This document shows, piece after piece, positions 23,549 through 31,924 of a DNA stretch of 64,000 bases. How positions within the stretch are numbered: position 1 is the stretch's first letter; every line of letters begins with the position of its first letter. Both the position numbers and the translations under genes were made by a program. The notes under the pieces are model-generated. The model did not search any database. It saw only the letters and a program-made list of their open reading frames with translations, and was not told the origin of the DNA. Source of the DNA: DASPWW01 sp963841715 (lineage in GTDB: Bacteria > Actinomycetota > Thermoleophilia > Solirubrobacterales > 70-9); contig CAWJDP010000003.1 in NCBI GenBank assembly GCA_963841715.1, forward strand, positions 186,001 through 250,000, written 5' to 3'.

Positions 23549-24364
23549 CTACTTCTTCGGCTTGCACGGAACGTTCACCGAGATGTCATTCACCGGCGGC
23601 GCACCGTTGTAGTAGGTCCAGTCGCTGGTGACCTTCAGGCCCTTCTTCTTGCTCTTACAGCGAGCGGAGACGTAGAAGCGCTTCTTCGACTTCTTGCCGC
23701 TCTTGGCCTTGTACGTCGTGCCGACCGTCGTCTGGAAGTCGACGAGCGTGCAGGCGCCGCCGAGGAGCTGGTCCACGGGGACATCCAGTCGCTTGCCATA
23801 TCCGGACTTCGGCGACTTGATCAGCGTCCCGATGAGCGGGATCGTCGTCAGGTACGGACCCATCGAGCCGTCCGGGTTCTGCTGGTGGACGGCCGAATGG
23901 AGAATCAGCGTCGGATTGCCGTTGTTGGGGACACCGTTGAACGCGGTGACCACCGTCGGCGTAACCGACGAGATCGACGGGTTGGGAACGCAGTTACCTT
24001 CAGCGGTTCCGGTTCCGACGATCGAGTCGGGGCACGCCGCCTTCGCGGCATCCGTGTCACCTTGAACCTGGCTCACGTCGCACTGCGGGAGGCCCTTCGA
24101 CGTGAACTTGATGTTCTTGTCGAAATCGATGTCCGCCGTCTGGGTCTCGGCCGGGAGGGCCTTCACTCCATCAGTCGGACCGAATCCGGACGCACCAGTC
24201 GTCGACGTGTGAACGAAGAGCTTGACGCTCTTCTTGAACTTCTTCTTGTCCAGCTTCTTTGGACTTACGCTCGCGTCAATGTGCTGTTCACTGGCCGCGC
24301 TCGCGACGCTCGTTACACCGAGCGCCAGCACGGCCGCCAGCATCCACACGAGATGCTTGCGCAT
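23549..24364 (-). CDS. Secreted protein, paralogue of the gene at 13462
   Basis: 271 residues with signal peptide MRKHLVWMLAAVLALGVTSV and cleavage near ASA-AS. Long stretches match the paralogue at 13462 (KALPAETQTADIDFDKNIKF, NCVPNPSISSVTPTVVTAFN, TIPLIGTL, DQLLGGACTLVDFQTTVG). The Cys positions are the same. It lacks the His-rich tail, ending NVPCKPKK. No characterised family recognised. ATG 24364 is chosen over the upstream in-frame start at 24445 because GGAGAG lies 6-10 nt before it and the signal peptide starts there. A 16-bp inverted repeat lies 72 bp upstream. Confidence 0.82.
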   Translation of the reverse strand: MRKHLVWMLAAVLALGVTSVASAASEQHIDASVSPKKLDKKKFKKSVKLFVHTSTTGASGFGPTDGVKALPAETQTADIDFDKNIKFTSKGLPQCDVSQVQGDTDAAKAACPDSIVGTGTAEGNCVPNPSISSVTPTVVTAFNGVPNNGNPTLILHSAVHQQNPDGSMGPYLTTIPLIGTLIKSPKSGYGKRLDVPVDQLLGGACTLVDFQTTVGTTYKAKSGKKSKKRFYVSARCKSKKKGLKVTSDWTYYNGAPPVNDISVNVPCKPKK

Positions 24365-24435
24365 ACAACTCTCCTTTCTCATGGCAGCACACATGGCCCA
24401 TGCCACGTCGCCATCGTGAGAACTATCTCTCTCCC

Positions 24436-24451
24436 TATCGGACATCCGATA
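24436..24451. promoter_or_regulatory. Operator-like palindrome TATCGGA-CA-TCCGATA
   Basis: A perfect 7-2-7 inverted repeat in an AT-richer stretch, 72 bp upstream of the secreted-protein start at 24364 and 66 bp after the last mce stop. Looks like a regulator binding site; the regulator is unknown. Confidence 0.4.
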
Positions 24452-24517
24452 CGGATCCTCAGGAAGTCAAACACCGCTAGCTTCGCATAGTTGCGTGCGT
24501 GGAGCCCGATTCGGAAG

Positions 24518-26059
24518 CTACGGGAGAGCGCGAACGTGCAGGTATTGGGTGAACTCGGGGAACATCCCAATCGACTGCTGCGGACCCTGGAGCTTGCACG
24601 GCGGAGCCGAGACGTTGTTGGAGTCGAGGTTGTCGTTGAACGCGAACTTCTTCAGGCGGTCGAAGAAGTCGGTGGCGTCGGGGACGCTCCCGCCGAAGCG
24701 GCTGTTGAAGGCCGGGTTGGTCGGAGAGGTCGGGTCGAGCAGGGCCTGGATCCCGCTCGTGCACTGCCCGGTCTGGAACGACTCGAGCCCGTTGGGAAGG
24801 TTGTTGTATCCGCCCGCCGAGACGTACGGATTCGGACGGTTGACCTTGAGCCGGTTCGGATAGGCAGCGAGCGAGTCGGGCTCGATCGGGCTCGTCGTGC
24901 GCAGGTACTTAACCAGCCCTGAAACCCCGGTCACGGCGCCGCCGCCGTTGACGGCCGCCGACGCGTTGCCGAGGAACGCCGTGATCTCCTGCTGGTAGTC
25001 GCCCAGCACCTGGACGATCGGCGTCAGCTGGTTGAGGTATGAGGGGAGCCGAGCGAGCAGCGGCGGGAGGTTGTCGCCGAGCAGCTTGCGCAGCGCGCCG
25101 AACCCGCTCTTCGCGTGCGCGATCACCGGCTTCAGGCCCTTGAACAGCCCGCGCAGCTCGGGCGCGAGCTTGCCGAGCTTGACCAGCGTCGGGCTGAGCT
25201 GGCGGGCCGCCGGACGCAGCTGGGTGATCAGCGGGTTCGTCGTCCTCGAGAAGGTCTGGAGGCGATTCAGCGTCAGACGCGACTCGTCGAGAAAGGTCGG
25301 GAAGGCGATGAACGCGTTCTGAAGGTCGCGGTTCCGCGCCGCGGTCGTCGTGAACACGGTGTTCGAGTTGCGGATCAGGCCCTGGAGCTGGCCCTGGCGC
25401 TCGCTCAGCGCCTGGAAGACCTCACCGGTGTTCTTGACGAGCTGCCGCGTCGCGAGCCGCTGGCTGTCGAGGATCTGCAGGGTCCGGTTCGCCGAATTCG
25501 AGAACGGCGCCAGGTCACCGAACGCTGCGTTGAGGTCGGCTCCGCGGCCGCGGAACGCGACGGCCGCGCCCTGCATCCATTGCTGGAACGCCGCTCTCGT
25601 CTTCGCGTCGAAGGTGCGGAAGATCTCGTCGAGCTGCACCGCCTTGGAGACGTTCGTTGACGCCAGCGTCCCTCCCTCGGGGATCTTGGGGCCGTTGCGG
25701 TTCCCGAGCGTGAGCTCGACGTAGGTCTCGCCGAGCAGCGTCTTCTGGCGCAGGATCGCCTTCGTGTTCTCCGGAAGCGGCGCGTACTTCGAGTTGATCT
25801 CGATTGTCGTGTCGGCATCACCGGCGTTGTTGAGGTTGATCGACTTCACCTTCCCGATCGAGACGCCCGATGCCCGCACGTCGGACTCGACGGCGAGCTG
25901 GGTCGCCTCCTGGAACGGGACGTGGATCCGGTAGCCCTCGGGCTTCAGCGGCGTCGGGCCCCCGAACGCGAGCCACAGGAACAGCAGCAGGCCGAAGCAC
26001 GAGAGCGCGAACGCAACCGCGATCAGGAGCTGGATCGGCGTAGGTGGGCGGGTCTCCAT
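24518..26059 (-). CDS. MCE-domain (MlaD-like) protein, sixth and last gene of the mce cluster
   Basis: 513 residues. One N-terminal membrane helix (LLIAVAFALSCFGLLLFLWL) is followed by the MCE/MlaD domain (IHVPFQEATQLAVESDVRAS, SIGKVKSINL, LLGETYVELTLG) at about 40-130. A long helical region containing VQLDEIFRTFDAKTRAAFQQ follows, then a Cys-containing C-terminus (SVPDATDFFDRLKK). MCE proteins form hexameric tubes that carry lipids between membranes or envelope layers. The ATG shares one base with the stop of the gene before it (TGATG). This is the last gene, ending 153 bp before the paralogous secreted protein. Confidence 0.9.
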   Translation of the reverse strand: METRPPTPIQLLIAVAFALSCFGLLLFLWLAFGGPTPLKPEGYRIHVPFQEATQLAVESDVRASGVSIGKVKSINLNNAGDADTTIEINSKYAPLPENTKAILRQKTLLGETYVELTLGNRNGPKIPEGGTLASTNVSKAVQLDEIFRTFDAKTRAAFQQWMQGAAVAFRGRGADLNAAFGDLAPFSNSANRTLQILDSQRLATRQLVKNTGEVFQALSERQGQLQGLIRNSNTVFTTTAARNRDLQNAFIAFPTFLDESRLTLNRLQTFSRTTNPLITQLRPAARQLSPTLVKLGKLAPELRGLFKGLKPVIAHAKSGFGALRKLLGDNLPPLLARLPSYLNQLTPIVQVLGDYQQEITAFLGNASAAVNGGGAVTGVSGLVKYLRTTSPIEPDSLAAYPNRLKVNRPNPYVSAGGYNNLPNGLESFQTGQCTSGIQALLDPTSPTNPAFNSRFGGSVPDATDFFDRLKKFAFNDNLDSNNVSAPPCKLQGPQQSIGMFPEFTQYLHVRALP

Positions 26060-27378
26060 CAGGCGCAGCCCGGGATGTCGCTGGACTTGGTCACGTTGGT
26101 CATCTGCTGGAGGGTCTTAAGGAACGGGCGCGTGCTCGAGAGGCTCTCGGCGAACGCCGCCGTGCCGCAGTCCTGGAGGATGATTCCGCGGCGCAGCGGG
26201 CCGTTCGCGTCCTGGGTCGCGAACAGGGCGTTGACGTCGTGGTTCAGCCACGCAGCCCAGAACGCGAAGCTCTCCTGCGCGCTCCCCGGCGGGTTGTAGC
26301 CGAGCTCGTTGAGCCCGTAGTTGAGGTTGGTGAACGTCTTGTTCAGGCCCTTGGTCGTCTGCTTCAGCGGTCCGGAGGCCTGCTTGAGGTGCTTGAACGT
26401 GGTCTGAGTGGTGCGCGTGAACGGCCTGATCTGGTTCTTGATCGGCCCCTTCGTCTTGCGGAAGAACGGCCGCGTCGCGCGCAGCGCCGGGGCCAGCGCC
26501 CGCGCGGACGGCCGCAGGTCACGGAGCGCCGGGGTCGAGGTCAGCGCGAGCTGGTTTGCGCTCGTCAGCGCCCCGCGCGTCGCCTGCAGCGTGCTCGGGA
26601 ACTCGCGCAGCGCAGCGCGGATCGACGCCTCCTGGTGCGCGAACGCCCCGAGCACGGCGTTCGAGGAGTCGACGAACTGCGCGAGCTGGGTGTCGCTCGA
26701 GCCCAGCGTCTGGCTGACGAGGCGGAAGTTGTGGATCACGCGGGCGATGTTCGTCCGCCGCTGTGCGAGCAACGTGTTGATCTTCGCGATGTCGCGCGCG
26801 GTCGGATCGAGGCGGCGCAACGTGGCCGAGAGCTTGAGCCCGTTCTTGCCCAATCCCTCGCCGCCGCCGGCGAGCAGCAGGCGCAGGTAGTCGCGGGTGT
26901 CGGCGTCGAGCGTGGCGAGGATCTGGTCGGGGTTGACGTTCGGGGCGGTCTGCGAGAGCGGGATCGTCGAGCCCTCCTTGACCTCGCCCTTGCCGTGCCC
27001 CGGGTCCATCTCGATGACCATGTCCTGGAGGCCGGTCTTCGGACGCAGCAGCAGCGTCGCGTCGGGATGGATCAGGTCCTTGTACTGGTTGTCGACCTCC
27101 ATCGTCACGACCGCGGTGTTGTTCTCGAGCGTCACGTTCGAGACCTCGCCGACCTTGATCCCGGCGATGTCGACCGTCTGCCCCTGGCCCGGTGTAACCG
27201 CCTGGGCGGAGGTGAACTGGCCCTTGAGCTCGAACTGGTGCGTTCCGATGCCCGGGAGCCATGAGGGGAAGGTCGCGCCCTGCCGGACCAGGATCACGGT
27301 CACGGTCGCGAGCGCGAGCAGGACGAGCGCGATGATCGCGATGAAGTCGCGGAGGTTCTCGCGGATCGCGCGCGTCAC
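26059..27378 (-). CDS. MCE-domain protein, fifth gene of the mce cluster
   Basis: 439 residues. The N-terminal helix FIAIIALVLLALATVTVILV is followed by the MCE domain (GQFTSAQAVTPGQGQTVDIA, GIKVGEVSNVTLENN, RPKTGLQDMVIEMDPG) and a long helical stretch starting NPDQILATLDADTRDYLRLL. The GTG start overlaps the previous stop as GTGA. C-terminal Cys residues (LQDCGTAAF, IPGCA) may form a disulfide. Lipid-transfer subunit by family; substrate unknown. Confidence 0.9.
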   Translation of the reverse strand: MTRAIRENLRDFIAIIALVLLALATVTVILVRQGATFPSWLPGIGTHQFELKGQFTSAQAVTPGQGQTVDIAGIKVGEVSNVTLENNTAVVTMEVDNQYKDLIHPDATLLLRPKTGLQDMVIEMDPGHGKGEVKEGSTIPLSQTAPNVNPDQILATLDADTRDYLRLLLAGGGEGLGKNGLKLSATLRRLDPTARDIAKINTLLAQRRTNIARVIHNFRLVSQTLGSSDTQLAQFVDSSNAVLGAFAHQEASIRAALREFPSTLQATRGALTSANQLALTSTPALRDLRPSARALAPALRATRPFFRKTKGPIKNQIRPFTRTTQTTFKHLKQASGPLKQTTKGLNKTFTNLNYGLNELGYNPPGSAQESFAFWAAWLNHDVNALFATQDANGPLRRGIILQDCGTAAFAESLSSTRPFLKTLQQMTNVTKSSDIPGCA

Positions 27379-28883
27379 GGAGCGAGGCCTCCCTGCGACG
27401 GCGGGATCACCGGCGCCGCGCCGTTGACGTCGGGGACCGCGTTCGTCTCGCAGTTGACGTCGGGGCGGTACGGCGGCTCGCCGCCGTTGATCCCCGGTCG
27501 CACACCGAGCGGGGTGACGACGTTGTTGCCCCACACCGCCGTGTTCGGGACGGGGGCGCCCTTCTGCGTCATGTGGACTTGTACCGGGCCGCCTCCCGTC
27601 TGGAAGCGGACGAACGACCCGTTGCCGTCGAAGCCCTGGCTCTCCCCGGCCTGGTCCGCGGCCCCGTAGAAGAACTCGCGGAAGTTCGGCTGGCCGGTGC
27701 TGAACGGATACGCCCCGCCGGCGTTGTCGACGACGATGTTCCCGGTCGGCTCGATCACGTCGCTGAAGCAGTTCGCCGTCAGCTCGGTCTGCGGGAGCAG
27801 TGACAGCGACAGGTGCGTCGTCTGCGCCAGCTTTGGCGTCGACTTCTCGAGCTTCGAGGCGATCCCCGCGAGCTCGTTCTTGCGCAGCAGCTTCCGCGTC
27901 TGGTGCAGCCACGGCTCGGCGGCGTTGATCGTCGACGGGAGCTGGGCGATCCCCGGACGGATCTCGCGCGCGTACGCCCGCAGCTGCGGGAACGACTGGT
28001 TCGTGTGCAGGAGCGACGGCCGCGCGATCTCCAGAGTCGGCGCGAGCTCCTTCACCGTCTGCGAGAGGTTGTTCGACTCCGAGGCGAGCGCGCCGGTGAA
28101 GGTGTTGAAGTTCGTGATCAGGTCCTTGAGCTGGGCCTCGCGGCTGAGCAGCCGCCCGAACACGCGGCGCTGCGCCGCGATCAACCCCGAGAGGTCGTGC
28201 GGCTGGGTGCCGAGCAGAGCCTCGTTGACGATCGACGAGTTCTTGCCGGCAGCGGCGCCGTGGTTGAACGACTGCGCTATCGCCTCGCCTCCGCTGAGGC
28301 CGTGGACGTCCTGATCCTGGCCCTTGTCCTCGGTCTGCGTGGGATGGTGGTTGAGGCCGGTCCCGAGCCCGTTGAGGAAGTCCTTGAGGTTCTGCCGGTC
28401 CTTGCCCTGGAGGCTGGTCAGGACCTGGTCGAGCTGGACGGCCGTTGCCGTGCGCGTGACCGGGATCGTGCCGCCGTTCCCGAGCTCGGGCGAGCTCGGG
28501 CTGCCCGGGTGGAGGTCGAGGAAGAAGTTGCCCTCGAGGAACAGCCGCGGCCTGATGTTCACCTGCGCGTCCTGGTGGATCGGCTGGCCCTCGTCGTCGA
28601 CCGTGAACGTCACGTCGGCGTCGTTGCCCTTCCTGCTCACCCCGGTGACCTTGCCGACGTTGACTCCGGCGATCCGGACGGGGGAGTCGACGCGCAGCGT
28701 GGCGGCGTTCTGGAACACGGCGTGGATCTCGTAGCTCGGCCCCGTGAACGGGAGCTGCTTCGTGTACGCGAGGACGCTGAGCACGGCGATGATCACCGCC
28801 GCGATCACGCCGACCGTGAACGAGCTCATCCCGGCGTGGCCGCGGTGCCAGATGCGCTCGTCGTATTCCTGCTTCGGTGCCAT
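27375..28883 (-). CDS. MCE-domain protein, fourth gene of the mce cluster
   Basis: 502 residues. Cytoplasmic N-terminus MAPKQEYDERIWHRGHAG, then helix FTVGVIAAVIIAVLSVLAYT. The MCE domain follows (YEIHAVFQNAATLRVDSPVR, IAGVNVGKVTGVSRKG, IRPRLFLEGNFFLDLHPG), then helices beginning VQLDQVLTSLQGKDRQNL. The C-terminal 120 residues are Gly/Asn/Pro-rich with a Cys pair. The ATG lies 2 bp after the previous gene's TAG. Confidence 0.9.
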   Translation of the reverse strand: MAPKQEYDERIWHRGHAGMSSFTVGVIAAVIIAVLSVLAYTKQLPFTGPSYEIHAVFQNAATLRVDSPVRIAGVNVGKVTGVSRKGNDADVTFTVDDEGQPIHQDAQVNIRPRLFLEGNFFLDLHPGSPSSPELGNGGTIPVTRTATAVQLDQVLTSLQGKDRQNLKDFLNGLGTGLNHHPTQTEDKGQDQDVHGLSGGEAIAQSFNHGAAAGKNSSIVNEALLGTQPHDLSGLIAAQRRVFGRLLSREAQLKDLITNFNTFTGALASESNNLSQTVKELAPTLEIARPSLLHTNQSFPQLRAYAREIRPGIAQLPSTINAAEPWLHQTRKLLRKNELAGIASKLEKSTPKLAQTTHLSLSLLPQTELTANCFSDVIEPTGNIVVDNAGGAYPFSTGQPNFREFFYGAADQAGESQGFDGNGSFVRFQTGGGPVQVHMTQKGAPVPNTAVWGNNVVTPLGVRPGINGGEPPYRPDVNCETNAVPDVNGAAPVIPPSQGGLAP

Positions 28884-28885
28884 CG

Positions 28886-30319
28886 CTACGGTCCCTTGAG
28901 CTGCTGCTTGGTCTGGTCCTCGGTCTCGATCCCCTGGTTGCCGGGGACGTTCCCGATCACCTGCTTGCCCGCCGAGTAGGTCTCGTTGCCGGCCTCGCAC
29001 TCAACGGGGTCCTGGCCCGGCGACGCGGTGTTCGGATACGGGTTCGCGTGCAGGAAGTTGCCCGCGGTGCTGTCCCCTCCGCCGTTCGCCGGCGCCGACG
29101 ACGGGCTGCCCTCGTTGTTCGGCCCCTTCGGCGTGTCGAAGACGATGAACCGCTGCCACGTCCCGTAGCCGTCGCCCTGGCTGAACAGGCTGGCGCTGTT
29201 GCGGAACAGCAGCGTCGCGTAGTTGCAGACGCTCTGGGCCGGCCCGATGAACTTCACCGCCGGGGTCAGCTGGTCTGTGAGGTCGTTGAGCGAGGTGAGC
29301 CCGTTGCGCACGTCGGAGTCGTTGTTGAACGCCTCGAGCGCCTTCGAGGTCGGCGGTAGCTGCTTGTTCAGCTTCGGCGAGCTCTTCAGCACCGGGATCC
29401 CGATCGTCTGCGCGCTCGCCAACGCCGGGAACGCCGTCTTCGCAGCCTCGGCGCCGGGTCGCAGGTCGGCGAACAGGCCCGCCGTGTTGGCGAGGAACGG
29501 GCGGATGTGCGGGGTCGTCCGGATCGTCGCTTCCTCGGTGGCCGGCCCCTTCACGATCGTCTGCTGGATGAACGGCCGCGCAACGCGGGCGAAGGCGCCG
29601 AACGTGGTGTCGAGGCTTACGAACAGGTGCGCCTGCGTCTCGGCCACCGGCGCCACCTCCGCCGCGGTGTCGCGCAGCGAGGTGAAGAGCCGCGCCAGGC
29701 CCGTCCTCGGGTTGGCGAGGTCCCGGGTCACACGCTCGAGCGGCGGGAGCAGGAGCCGGAAGTTTCCGAGCGCCTCGTTGATGTCGGGGCCGCGGCCCGC
29801 GATCGCGGTCCCGAACTCGGTCAGGTTGCGGCGCACCGCGAGCCGGGTCGGCTCGTTGAACGTGTTCAGGATCTGATCGAGCTCGACCGGCTCCGGGTGC
29901 GCGTGCGAGAGCGGGATCGTCCCGCCCTGCGGGATCCCCTTCGACGAGCTCCCCTTGGTGATCTGGAGGTACTTGAGCCCGAGCGCCGAGCGCGCGCGCA
30001 CGACCACGGTCGAGTTGGTCGGGATCGGCTCGGCGGACTTGTCGAGCTTCAGGTTCAGCGTCGCGCTCGTCGTCCCGTCGTCGTGCTGAACGGGGTCGAT
30101 CGACTCGACGAGCCCGACGCGGACGCCGCCGATCCGGACCTCGTTGCCGGGCACCAGCGTGTCGGCGTTCGGGACGTCGACCGAGATCCGGTACGTGGGG
30201 ACGAACGGGAGGCCGCTGTTCGCGTTGTAGGCCAGGAACACGGCGAGGACGACGATCAGCACGGTCAGCGCGCCGACCATCACCGGGTTTGAGGCGAGTG
30301 TCACTCCCCGGCCCCTCAT
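28886..30319 (-). CDS. MCE-domain protein, third gene of the mce cluster
   Basis: 477 residues. The short basic N-terminus MRGRGVTLASNP precedes helix VMVGALTVLIVVLAVFLAYN. The MCE domain reads YRISVDVPNADTLVPGNEVR, IGGVRVGLVESIDPV and VRARSALGLKYLQITKG. The helical region starts VELDQILNTFNEPTRLAVRR. The start overlaps the preceding stop by 4 bp. C-terminal region is Asn/Gly/Pro-rich (NFLHANPYPNTASPGQDPVE). Confidence 0.9.
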   Translation of the reverse strand: MRGRGVTLASNPVMVGALTVLIVVLAVFLAYNANSGLPFVPTYRISVDVPNADTLVPGNEVRIGGVRVGLVESIDPVQHDDGTTSATLNLKLDKSAEPIPTNSTVVVRARSALGLKYLQITKGSSSKGIPQGGTIPLSHAHPEPVELDQILNTFNEPTRLAVRRNLTEFGTAIAGRGPDINEALGNFRLLLPPLERVTRDLANPRTGLARLFTSLRDTAAEVAPVAETQAHLFVSLDTTFGAFARVARPFIQQTIVKGPATEEATIRTTPHIRPFLANTAGLFADLRPGAEAAKTAFPALASAQTIGIPVLKSSPKLNKQLPPTSKALEAFNNDSDVRNGLTSLNDLTDQLTPAVKFIGPAQSVCNYATLLFRNSASLFSQGDGYGTWQRFIVFDTPKGPNNEGSPSSAPANGGGDSTAGNFLHANPYPNTASPGQDPVECEAGNETYSAGKQVIGNVPGNQGIETEDQTKQQLKGP

Positions 30320-31836
30320 CGGTTCCCCAACAGGAAGTTGAACAGCGGCGCCGTGCGGCGGGTCCCCGCGTCCGGCGTGCCGCCCCCCGGTGGGTTTGGG
30401 CTACCGGGGATCGTCGGGCTGGTCGGCAGCGGCGGGCCCTGCTCCTGCGGGCGGGACTCGCCGGGCTTCTGGGTCGGCAGCTTCTTCGGCTTCTTCGTCT
30501 TCACGGGCTTCTTCGGGGGCGGCGTCGCCGGGATCTTCAGCGCCGCGGCCGCGCTCGACGCGATCTTGTGGACCCAGTTCGCCGAGCAACCGGCGGTCGG
30601 AGCGGTCGTGTAGTCGTTGCAGTTCGACTTCACGAGGTCGGCGCGCAGCAGATTCCCGAAGCTGTCGAACTGGTTCGTCGCCGCAGTCGCGTAGAAGAAG
30701 AAGTCCATCAGCCGCTCGAAGCCCTTCGTCTCCTTGAAGCTGACGAGGACCTTCCCGAGCTCCTTCGCCCCACCCTTGGCCGACTTCGCGAGGTCGCGGG
30801 TCTGGCGGATCACCGGGTCGGAGTTCTTGAGCGGTGTCGCCGACTGCTCGGTTGCGTTGCCGAGGCTCTTCAGCGACTTCGTCGCCGCACGGGCGAACGG
30901 GGCGAGCTTGATCGTCGCCTTGTTGATCGACGGCGCGACGGAGCCGAAGTCCCCGACCACCGGAGTCGCCTGGTCGGCGAGGTTCTTGAGCTGGACCATC
31001 GTCGGGCGCAGCTGGCGCAGCGTCTCGGGGAGCCTGTGAATTCCCGCCTCGAGCGCGGCGCGCTTCTCCGCGGTTGCCTGCCCGGCCTGGTTGGCGTTGT
31101 TGATGAAGCCCTGAATGTGGGCGCGCTCGCGCGCCAGGGGCGCGAGATCGGTGTCGGAGTCCTTCGCGAGCTGCGCCAGGGTCCGGTTCTCCCCGGCGAG
31201 GATGTGGAGGACCCGGTCGGTCTGCTGCAGCGCCGGGTCGGCGCGCCGGACGATCGCATCGAGGTCCTTGCCGCGGGCCGCGAGGCCGGCGCCGAGGTCG
31301 TTGAGGATGAGCCGGAATCGCTCGGCGTAGGGCTGGCGCTGGATGTTGTTGACGAGGTCGATGTCGACGGCCTTGCCGTTGTTCTCGAGCGGCAGCAGGC
31401 GCTCGCCGGCGCCCGCCTGGCCGGACTGGATCGTCTTCAGCGGCGGCGAGGGGTTCGAGCCCGGTGCGTGCTGCTGGGTCGGGTTGCACTCGACATACTT
31501 CTCGCCGAGCAGCGACTGCGGACGGATCAGGCAGCTGGCGTCCTGGCGGAAGTCCTGGAATGCGGGGTCGGTGATCTCAAGCGTTACCACGGCCTTGCCC
31601 GGGATCGCCTTGCCGCCGCCGGTGACGACGTTTCCCGGCTCCGAGATCCCGACCGACTTCACGGAGCCGACGTTCGCGCCGGCGACGCGGACGTTCTCGC
31701 CGGGGACGATGAAGGCGCCGTTGTCGAAGATCGCCCGGACCAGGTACGGGCCGCCGTCGCCGCCGGATGCGGGGCCGGCGAGGAGCAGGCCGACGCCGGC
31801 GAAGATCAGACAGGCGATGATGATCGAGCGCCTCAT
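30316..31836 (-). CDS. MCE-domain protein, second gene of the mce cluster
   Basis: 506 residues. Helix SIIIACLIFAGVGLLLAGPA, then the MCE domain (YLVRAIFDNGAFIVPGENVR, VAGANVGSVKSVGI, IRPQSLLGEKYVECNPTQ), then a helical region with DLVNNIQRQPYAERFRLILN. The C-terminus is Lys/Pro-rich (PPPKKPVKTKKPKKLPTQKP). ATG 31836 is chosen; AGGTGG lies about 10 nt upstream inside a conserved leader. GTG 31845 is an alternative. Unlike its neighbours it is separated from the preceding gene by 88 bp. Confidence 0.9.
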   Translation of the reverse strand: MRRSIIIACLIFAGVGLLLAGPASGGDGGPYLVRAIFDNGAFIVPGENVRVAGANVGSVKSVGISEPGNVVTGGGKAIPGKAVVTLEITDPAFQDFRQDASCLIRPQSLLGEKYVECNPTQQHAPGSNPSPPLKTIQSGQAGAGERLLPLENNGKAVDIDLVNNIQRQPYAERFRLILNDLGAGLAARGKDLDAIVRRADPALQQTDRVLHILAGENRTLAQLAKDSDTDLAPLARERAHIQGFINNANQAGQATAEKRAALEAGIHRLPETLRQLRPTMVQLKNLADQATPVVGDFGSVAPSINKATIKLAPFARAATKSLKSLGNATEQSATPLKNSDPVIRQTRDLAKSAKGGAKELGKVLVSFKETKGFERLMDFFFYATAATNQFDSFGNLLRADLVKSNCNDYTTAPTAGCSANWVHKIASSAAAALKIPATPPPKKPVKTKKPKKLPTQKPGESRPQEQGPPLPTSPTIPGSPNPPGGGTPDAGTRRTAPLFNFLLGNR

Positions 31837-31924
31837 GAAAAACACCCACCTGCCTGTCGCGGCGACAACGCGGCCACGCAGTTGTCTCCGCCAATCGCCC
31901 TCGTGTCGCCGCGCACCATCACTG
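31837..31924 (-). promoter_or_regulatory. Conserved structured leader inside the mce cluster (shared with sdhB)
   Basis: The spacer between the first and second mce genes holds a 42-nt block (31840-31881) that matches the sdhB leader at 39 of 42 positions; both end GCGACAGGCAGGTGGGTGTTT. On the minus strand GACAAC can pair with GTTGTC around TGCGTGGCCGC. The same GTTGTCGCC can instead pair with an upstream GGCGACA, so two exclusive folds are possible. AGGTGG in the conserved tail is the best Shine-Dalgarno for the following gene. Confidence 0.6.
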
